From assembly GCA_900545615.1 (NCBI GenBank), contig UQZM01000063.1, forward strand, positions 1 to 10,498: a DNA stretch of 10,498 bases, read 5' to 3'. Of this stretch, positions 6,425-10,498 are shown one piece after another. Source of the DNA: an uncultured Collinsella sp. (GTDB lineage: Bacteria; Actinomycetota; Coriobacteriia; Coriobacteriales; Coriobacteriaceae). A program made the position numbers and the translations under genes. The notes under the pieces were generated by a model. That model was not told the origin of the DNA. It saw only the letters and a list, made by a program, of their open reading frames with translations, and did not search any database. Position 1 is the stretch's first letter; every line of letters begins with the position of its first letter.

Positions 6425-6674
6425 AATCCTCGGCGGACCAATCGAGTCCGAACTCCTTTCGGGCATCCTCTTCGCTCATGACTTCGAGAAGGTCTCCGGG
6501 TTGGCAACGAAGGGCGAGGCATAGCTGCTCGAGTGTGTTGAAGCGAATGCCGCGAATATGCCCTTTTTTAATACGGGACAGGTTCACGGGCGTGGTTCCA
6601 ATCCTTTCGGCAAGTTCGTTCGAGGAAATCTTTCGCTCGGCCATGATCTTGTCGAGGCGAACAATTACGGGCAT
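6423..6674 (-). CDS. Small Cro/CI-type (XRE) transcriptional regulator, YozG-like
   Basis: An 83-residue DNA-binding protein that is almost entirely one helix-turn-helix domain. Residues 17-38 (SSNELAERIGTTPVNLSRIKKG) form the HTH, followed by the typical RFNTLEQLCLALRCQPGDLLE segment. This compact form matches the YozG-like subset of XRE regulators that are encoded beside DUF2975 membrane proteins, as in yoaS-yozG of Bacillus subtilis. The ATG at 6674 lies 9 bp after the stop of the DUF2975 gene; the ribosome-binding site TAAGGA contains that stop codon, so translation is probably coupled. Its likely target is the inverted repeat at 7234-7252. No ligand-binding domain is present, so how it senses a signal is unclear. 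Confidence 0.88.
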   Translation of the reverse strand: MPVIVRLDKIMAERKISSNELAERIGTTPVNLSRIKKGHIRGIRFNTLEQLCLALRCQPGDLLEVMSEEDARKEFGLDWSAED

Positions 6675-6683
6675 GGCGTTTCC

Positions 6684-7196
6684 TTACGCAATCTCGTCGG
6701 AGTCGAGGTACAGCTCTCGGGCGTACAAGAAGAGCTGGGAAAGCATGAACAGGACGATGCCGAGAACCAGAGAGGTCCAATCGAATGATGAAGCGATCTC
6801 TTGGGCGCCGACGGCCCCCTCGCCGCCAAACATCGAAACGGAGGTTTTGAGTGAGCCGGCGTAGAGGCTGGTGGCAGCTTGAACAACGAAGAGAATGCCG
6901 AGCACCTTCAAGCATGTCGCAGACCCTTTCTTGAAGGGGTCTCCGCTCTTGATCGTCCACACGAGAACGGCGCTGAGGATGGTCGTAGCGATACCGATGA
7001 CGGCAGGGACCAATGTCGAGATCGCAAGGGCTGGATACGCGGGGGAGTCTGCAATTACAGGGTTGTCGAGCACTTCGATTGCTGGCTTTAAGGAGAACGC
7101 CACTTGTGCGATGGCGGTGGCGCAAAGGGTCGCAGAGGCTATCGCACATGCGATGCGGAAGGAATGAAGCCGGGGAGTGCGATTGTCGGAACTCAT
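6684..7196 (-). CDS. DUF2975-type membrane protein, YoaS-like
   Basis: A 170-residue integral membrane protein with four predicted transmembrane helices, at about residues 14-35, 55-81, 95-113 and 138-158. The cytoplasmic-side turn KSGDPFKKGS and the tail LFLYARELYLDSDEIA fit the DUF2975 family. Function is not established; the family is usually found with an adjoining XRE regulator, and partnership of the two proteins is assumed rather than shown. The start is secure: GGAGG lies 6 nt before the ATG at 7196. It is the first gene of the minus-strand operon and is divergent from the ABC exporter across about 165 bp. Confidence 0.8.
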   Translation of the reverse strand: MSSDNRTPRLHSFRIACAIASATLCATAIAQVAFSLKPAIEVLDNPVIADSPAYPALAISTLVPAVIGIATTILSAVLVWTIKSGDPFKKGSATCLKVLGILFVVQAATSLYAGSLKTSVSMFGGEGAVGAQEIASSFDWTSLVLGIVLFMLSQLFLYARELYLDSDEIA

Positions 7197-7233
7197 AATA
7201 ACCTCCGAAGAATTTAAAAAACTCAGGTTACTT

Positions 7234-7252
7234 TTTAACAGTTTATGTTAAA
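7234..7252. promoter_or_regulatory. Operator-like perfect inverted repeat between divergent units
   Basis: TTTAACA (7234-7240) and TGTTAAA (7246-7252) form perfect 7-bp arms with a 5-bp spacer, in an AT-rich island of otherwise GC-rich DNA. It overlaps the -10 and spacer of the minus-strand promoter and adjoins the plus-strand -35 candidate TTGACT (7253-7258). The size and symmetry suit a dimeric Cro/CI-type repressor, and the gene for one lies in the adjoining operon. Binding by that protein is inferred. Confidence 0.6.
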
Positions 7253-7268
7253 TTGACTTTGCCGGCAA
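7240..7268 (-). promoter_or_regulatory. Candidate promoter of the DUF2975-regulator operon
   Basis: On the minus strand TTGCCG (complement of 7263-7268) and TAAACT (complement of 7240-7245) lie 17 bp apart, each 4 of 6 to consensus. The start point would fall about 35-40 nt upstream of the DUF2975 start codon. The -10 lies inside the inverted repeat, which fits autorepression. Confidence 0.4.
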
Positions 7269-7304
7269 GTAATCACAGCATGCTGCAATCACTAGATGCG
7301 AGGC

Positions 7305-7335
7305 GGGGCCGAGCATTTTGTTCGGCCCCTCTGTT
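7305..7335 (+). promoter_or_regulatory. Terminator-like hairpin in the exporter leader
   Basis: GGGGCCGA (7305-7312) and TCGGCCCC (7322-7329) form a perfect 8-bp GC-rich stem with a 9-nt loop, followed by TCTGTT. It lies between the likely promoter and the ribosome-binding site of the permease gene, so it could be an attenuator or an mRNA-stabilising stem. The U-run is poor. Its presence is also a reason to place the permease start downstream at 7362. Confidence 0.5.
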
Positions 7336-7361
7336 CCGACTGGATGAGGTTAAGGTTGGCG

Positions 7362-9584
7362 ATGAATATGCTCAAAATCTCGAAGGCGATCTTTAGGTCG
7401 CTTCTCTCCTCCAGGTCGCTCTGTGTTGTCGTTGTTGCGTTGATGGTTCTTTGTGCTCTGCCCGTCTTCAGGAGCGCGGCTGGCATCGACGGACGGGTCG
7501 AATACCTCGAGTCGGGAATAACCCGTGTTGAGCAGGAATTGTCAGCATCCTATGCGGATGCGCTTGTGAATGCGGGGGAGGACGGTGTCTATACCTCTTC
7601 ATCAAGCATGCCCGCGCTTCTGTACCCTCTTGCCGCGGGACGTCTTATCTTGGCACCGCTCTCTCCCCTACTTCCGTTTCTGCAGATATCGGATGGAGAG
7701 TACACCTATTATGACGGATCGAAGGAGTACTTGCTATGGGTCGCAACGGCCGTTGCCGTCTCGTTCCTTGCCGCGCGTCTTAACAAACGTGAAAAGCTCA
7801 TCATCCAGGCACCGATGGGCGAGCTGGGTAGACTTGTTGCATCGAGCGTATGGGCGAGTGTTTTTGCAATGCTTGCCGTCCTCGCCATCAATCTTCCAGG
7901 GATAATCGCCGCGCTTGTGAAGAATGGCCCGGGCTCGCCGTTCTATCCGATAGGCTACATTCAATATGCGACTCCGGTTATCAAACCGGCTTGGCTGGTG
8001 TTCGCGCAGACGGCCATCTTGCAATTCTTGGTGGCAGCGTTCATCTCGCTTGTCGTTCACCTTGCCGTGAAGATTGCCAATAACCCTACGCTTGGAATCG
8101 TGTTCGTATGTGCCCTGATGGGGGTGACGATGGTTCCCGGGTATTACGGAAGATCCATCGCTTTACGTGAGTTCGCCCTGTTGAATCCCCTTTCGTATGC
8201 GAACACCGAGTTGACCGTCGGCGCCTATAGCCCGTACCCGACAACGCAGATAGTGAATCTGCCCGGACTTTGCTTCGAGCGTGGCGCGATTACCCTCGTA
8301 TGCGCAATCGGGATCGAGGTGCTGGCAATTAGCCTGCTTTGCGTTGCTGGAAAGAGCGGCTGCGCGCGCCCGATGCCCCCGATTTGTCTTGAGAGAGGTT
8401 CCTTCACCGCATCGAGAGCGGCAACTCGTTCGAGCGCTTGTGCCTCCGCCGTTGCATACGTAAGAACGATGGGGAAACTGCTCCTGCATTCTCCTGCCCT
8501 CGCCGTATGCGCGATTGCAATGTCGACGACGATGCTGGCCCCGGCTCTGGTCGAGGTGTTTCCTGACGCTGATGACGTTTCCGCTGTTCGGTATAGGGAT
8601 GGGGAGCTCCGTTCAATAGATCGGTATCTAGAGCAGGACGCTGCGAATATGGATGTCGAGGGCAAAACGGCCCTGGAAGACATGCGAGATGCTCTTTCGG
8701 GTTTTGTGTACGCGCCTACGCCTGCGGAGGGGTTTCGAAGCCTTGCGACGTACGAGCGCGCTCGAGGCGAACTGGGCGCGGCAGATGCGACCCTCCTGCA
8801 ATCGATCGGAATCGAGCCGGAGACTCCTTCTCGTGCGGAGGCGCGCGCTCTTCTGCTCGAGTCGATCGCGAGCTTGCCGGACCCCAAGGTTTACGAGTTA
8901 AGTACGAAGATGCCCCCATTAATCCTCCTTTCGTATTTCCAGGCAGCGCTTCCTTCCTTGTTTTGGCTGTTGCCCGTGGTTGTCACATCGCTTGCGTGCA
9001 CCCACCTGCAGTGCCGTTCCCTTCTGGTTTTCCAAGTCCCCGCAACAGCGCATGTGCGTTTTCTGACGGCTGTTGCGTTGTCTCTCCTGCTTGGCTTGAC
9101 GCTGCTTTTGGTGTCGATGGTTCCCGCTGCAGTTGTGTCCGCGATTAAGAACGGTGCGGGTGGATCGGAGTATCCCGTCGCTCTCATTCGAGCGGGGGCT
9201 TCGACAACGTCCATGGTGGGGGAGGCGGTGTTGCGTAGCGTTCCGTTGCTGGTCATGGCATACGGCGTGATTTCCGTCGTCGCTGCGTTGACAGCAGCGA
9301 TTAGCCGCAGCCCCGTTGTCACCGGAGTGGTTTGCGCGGTTCTCTTGGTGTTGGGTTCGTTGAGCGCTCATGTTGAAAGCGCGGGCATGGGCGCCGCGCT
9401 GCTGGCTCCATTCGCCTCGTTTGATCCCGCTTCCCAGGTGGGGACGATTGGGTTCCTTGGGCGAGGGACGAACGCGATGCCTTTTGGAGAGGTCGTCGGC
9501 GCATCGGGCGCTCTGCTGGTGGTCTTGGGCGCCGTATCTCCGTTGTTGGTGCGCCTGGGTGTTCCGAAGATCGAAAGGGGATGA
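7362..9584 (+). CDS. ABC-2-like exporter permease, two tandem homologous halves
   Basis: A 740-residue membrane protein with about twelve hydrophobic segments arranged 6+6. Each half has one N-terminal helix (about 19-36; 378-398), a large outside loop, then five helices. The halves are homologous: KNGPGSPFYP at residues 187-196 and KNGAGGSEYP at 596-605 sit at the same place, after the helix that follows the loop. This suggests an internal duplication that gives a covalent dimer of an ABC-2-type transmembrane unit. Its partner is the ATPase gene immediately downstream. Such two-gene systems usually export lipids, peptides or drugs, or give immunity; the substrate is unknown. Start 7362 is chosen for TAAGG 6 nt upstream; an ATG at 7296 lies before the leader hairpin and lacks a ribosome-binding site. 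Rare codons such as AGG and ATA are more frequent here than in ade. Confidence 0.82.
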   Translation: MNMLKISKAIFRSLLSSRSLCVVVVALMVLCALPVFRSAAGIDGRVEYLESGITRVEQELSASYADALVNAGEDGVYTSSSSMPALLYPLAAGRLILAPLSPLLPFLQISDGEYTYYDGSKEYLLWVATAVAVSFLAARLNKREKLIIQAPMGELGRLVASSVWASVFAMLAVLAINLPGIIAALVKNGPGSPFYPIGYIQYATPVIKPAWLVFAQTAILQFLVAAFISLVVHLAVKIANNPTLGIVFVCALMGVTMVPGYYGRSIALREFALLNPLSYANTELTVGAYSPYPTTQIVNLPGLCFERGAITLVCAIGIEVLAISLLCVAGKSGCARPMPPICLERGSFTASRAATRSSACASAVAYVRTMGKLLLHSPALAVCAIAMSTTMLAPALVEVFPDADDVSAVRYRDGELRSIDRYLEQDAANMDVEGKTALEDMRDALSGFVYAPTPAEGFRSLATYERARGELGAADATLLQSIGIEPETPSRAEARALLLESIASLPDPKVYELSTKMPPLILLSYFQAALPSLFWLLPVVVTSLACTHLQCRSLLVFQVPATAHVRFLTAVALSLLLGLTLLLVSMVPAAVVSAIKNGAGGSEYPVALIRAGASTTSMVGEAVLRSVPLLVMAYGVISVVAALTAAISRSPVVTGVVCAVLLVLGSLSAHVESAGMGAALLAPFASFDPASQVGTIGFLGRGTNAMPFGEVVGASGALLVVLGAVSPLLVRLGVPKIERG

Positions 9585-9589
9585 TCTCG

Positions 9590-10330
9590 ATGATTGACCT
9601 TCAAACGCTGACGATCTCTTATGGAAAGAAGGTGCTCGTAGATTCGGTGAACGCTGAGTTTGCCCCGGGTACGGTCTACGGTCTCGTCGCTCCGAACGGG
9701 CATGGAAAGACGACGTTGCTGCGTGCGATGGCAGGTTTGCCGGGTCCTCGCGTGGACGGGAGCATCGTTCTGGATGAGGTGCAGGGTACGGGTGCGAGAG
9801 AGGTCCGTTCTATGATCTTCTATGCACCTGGTGAGGGAACGCTGCTGTATCCCGGATTGCGTGCGGAAGATCACCTCAAGATGGTTTGCGATGTGTGGCC
9901 GCATGCTCGTGATATCGAGGAGGTAGTGGAGCAAACGCAGATAGGCGAGTTCGCGAAGATGAGGATCCGCGCTCTGAGCCAGGGTATGAAGCAGCAGCTT
10001 ACCTTGGCGATTGCGTATGCGACGGGTGCGCGGTACCTCCTGTTGGATGAACCCATGAACGCGCTCGATCCCAGCAGGGTGGACTTGCATTCCGGGATTC
10101 TCAGGAAGCTGGCCGATTCTGGTACGTGCATCATCATGTCATCCCACATCTTGGATTCGGTCGATAGACTGTGCGATGAGATTCTGTTTTTGAAGGATGG
10201 GAGGCTCATTAGAAGCATTCCGCAAGATGATGCTGCGCCGAAGTCTCCCGGATCCCATTTCGCAAGGCCTGCCGGACGCGCCGAGGGTGCGCTAAGCGCG
10301 TATCGGCGGCTCTACGGAGAGAGCGGGTAG
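9590..10330 (+). CDS. ABC transporter ATP-binding protein
   Basis: A 246-residue nucleotide-binding protein that powers the tandem permease encoded just upstream. Motifs in order: Walker A APNGHGKTT (34-42, K40), signature LSQGMKQQ (129-136), Walker B YLLLDEP (149-155, D153, E154), D-loop NALD (157-160) and switch H186 in MSSH. Two departures from consensus are visible: the signature is LSQGM instead of LSGGQ, and the Q-loop region reads IFYAPGEGTLLYPGL (76-90) with no glutamine, as in some ABC-2 ATPases. The C-terminal tail after residue 215 (PKSPGSHFARPAGR) looks disordered. The ATG at 9590 is preferred because GAAAGGGG lies 9 nt upstream; the ATG at 9581 abuts that sequence. Only 5 bp separate it from the permease stop, so the two are co-translated. 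Confidence 0.92.
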   Translation: MIDLQTLTISYGKKVLVDSVNAEFAPGTVYGLVAPNGHGKTTLLRAMAGLPGPRVDGSIVLDEVQGTGAREVRSMIFYAPGEGTLLYPGLRAEDHLKMVCDVWPHARDIEEVVEQTQIGEFAKMRIRALSQGMKQQLTLAIAYATGARYLLLDEPMNALDPSRVDLHSGILRKLADSGTCIIMSSHILDSVDRLCDEILFLKDGRLIRSIPQDDAAPKSPGSHFARPAGRAEGALSAYRRLYGESG

Positions 10331-10355
10331 AAATGCAAGTTAATAATCTATGTGG

Positions 10356-10383
10356 TCGATATGCCGTTAAACCCGCATATCGA
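10356..10383. repeat. Perfect 9-bp inverted repeat after the ABC operon
   Basis: TCGATATGC (10356-10364) and GCATATCGA (10375-10383) form a perfect stem around a 10-nt loop, 25 bp past the ATPase stop codon. There is no U-tract, so it is not a standard terminator; it could stabilise the mRNA 3' end, stop transcription with Rho, or be a protein-binding site for whatever lies to the right. Confidence 0.55.
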
Positions 10384-10470
10384 TACCGCTCAGCCATTCG
10401 CCTCGCCCCCGTCGCACGTACCTTCATCCGGTCTGTTACTTTCAATCTAACAATTCTTTGAGGAACGTAG

Positions 10471-10498
10471 GTGCTTCTAAATGTACTGTCGACTTCTT
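10471..10498 (+). CDS. Possible start of a further gene, cut by the window edge
   Basis: A GTG at 10471 follows GAGGA (10460-10464) after 6 nt and opens a frame reading (M)LLNVLSTS to the edge. An ATG at 10481 in another frame is an alternative. Only nine codons are visible, so the product cannot be named. If real, it would follow the ABC operon in the same direction after 140 bp. Confidence 0.25.

Noticed and set aside
6568..7149. Minus-strand frame overlapping the DUF2975 and regulator genes
   Set aside because: Out of frame with two well-supported genes that have clear ribosome-binding sites; Arg/Cys-rich shadow.
9581..9589. ATPase start at 9581 with a 4-bp ATGA overlap
   Set aside because: The purine-rich GAAAGGGG directly abuts this ATG, too close to serve it, and is correctly spaced for the ATG at 9590.
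1..10498. CRISPR array, tRNA, rRNA or complete insertion sequence
   Set aside because: The only repeats are the irregular GGGGAC-core units without spacers of constant size; no tRNA cloverleaf, rRNA sequence or transposase frame was recognised.

Overview
The window looks like chromosomal DNA of a GC-rich Actinomycetota, most likely a gut Coriobacteriia close to Collinsella. This rests on strongly C/G-ending codons in the left-hand genes, the citrate synthase type, and short GGGGAC-core dispersed repeats between genes. The genus is an inference, not something a marker gene proves.

Left part (1-4012). An adenine deaminase gene (ade, 241-2061, +) is followed by two HAD-superfamily phosphatase genes that face each other (2268-3062, +; 3170-4012, -). 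The spaces between these three genes are packed with copies of a small repeat. It has a nearly constant core, GGGGAC(G/A)NTC(T/C)TT, usually enclosed by a short stem whose sequence differs from copy to copy. A 43-bp version, 40/43 identical, occurs in opposite orientation on the two sides of the first HAD gene. It begins exactly at the TAG stop codon of ade on one side and of the second HAD gene on the other. The first HAD gene also has a long leader hairpin that swallows its Shine-Dalgarno sequence.

Middle (4038-5952, all -). An ACT-domain protein gene lies upstream of a 472-residue citrate synthase gene, probably in one transcript. That transcript ends at a clear intrinsic terminator (4038-4075), and a near-perfect 23-bp palindrome lies upstream of the ACT gene. 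Next comes a roughly 540-bp stretch with no intact gene. It holds several GC-rich hairpins, a minus-strand terminator and a stretch of degenerate coding-like sequence.

Right part (6423-10498), with looser codon use that suggests an accessory module. A minus-strand pair encodes a four-TM DUF2975-type membrane protein and a small Cro/CI-type regulator, the same pairing as YoaS/YozG of Bacillus. Divergent from it is a two-gene ABC exporter: a 740-residue permease built as two homologous ABC-2-like halves fused in tandem, plus one ATP-binding protein. A perfect 7-bp inverted repeat (TTTAACA-N5-TGTTAAA) sits between the two divergent units and overlaps predicted promoter elements of both. The likely reading is that the small regulator controls its own operon and possibly the exporter. 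A possible further gene starts at the right edge.
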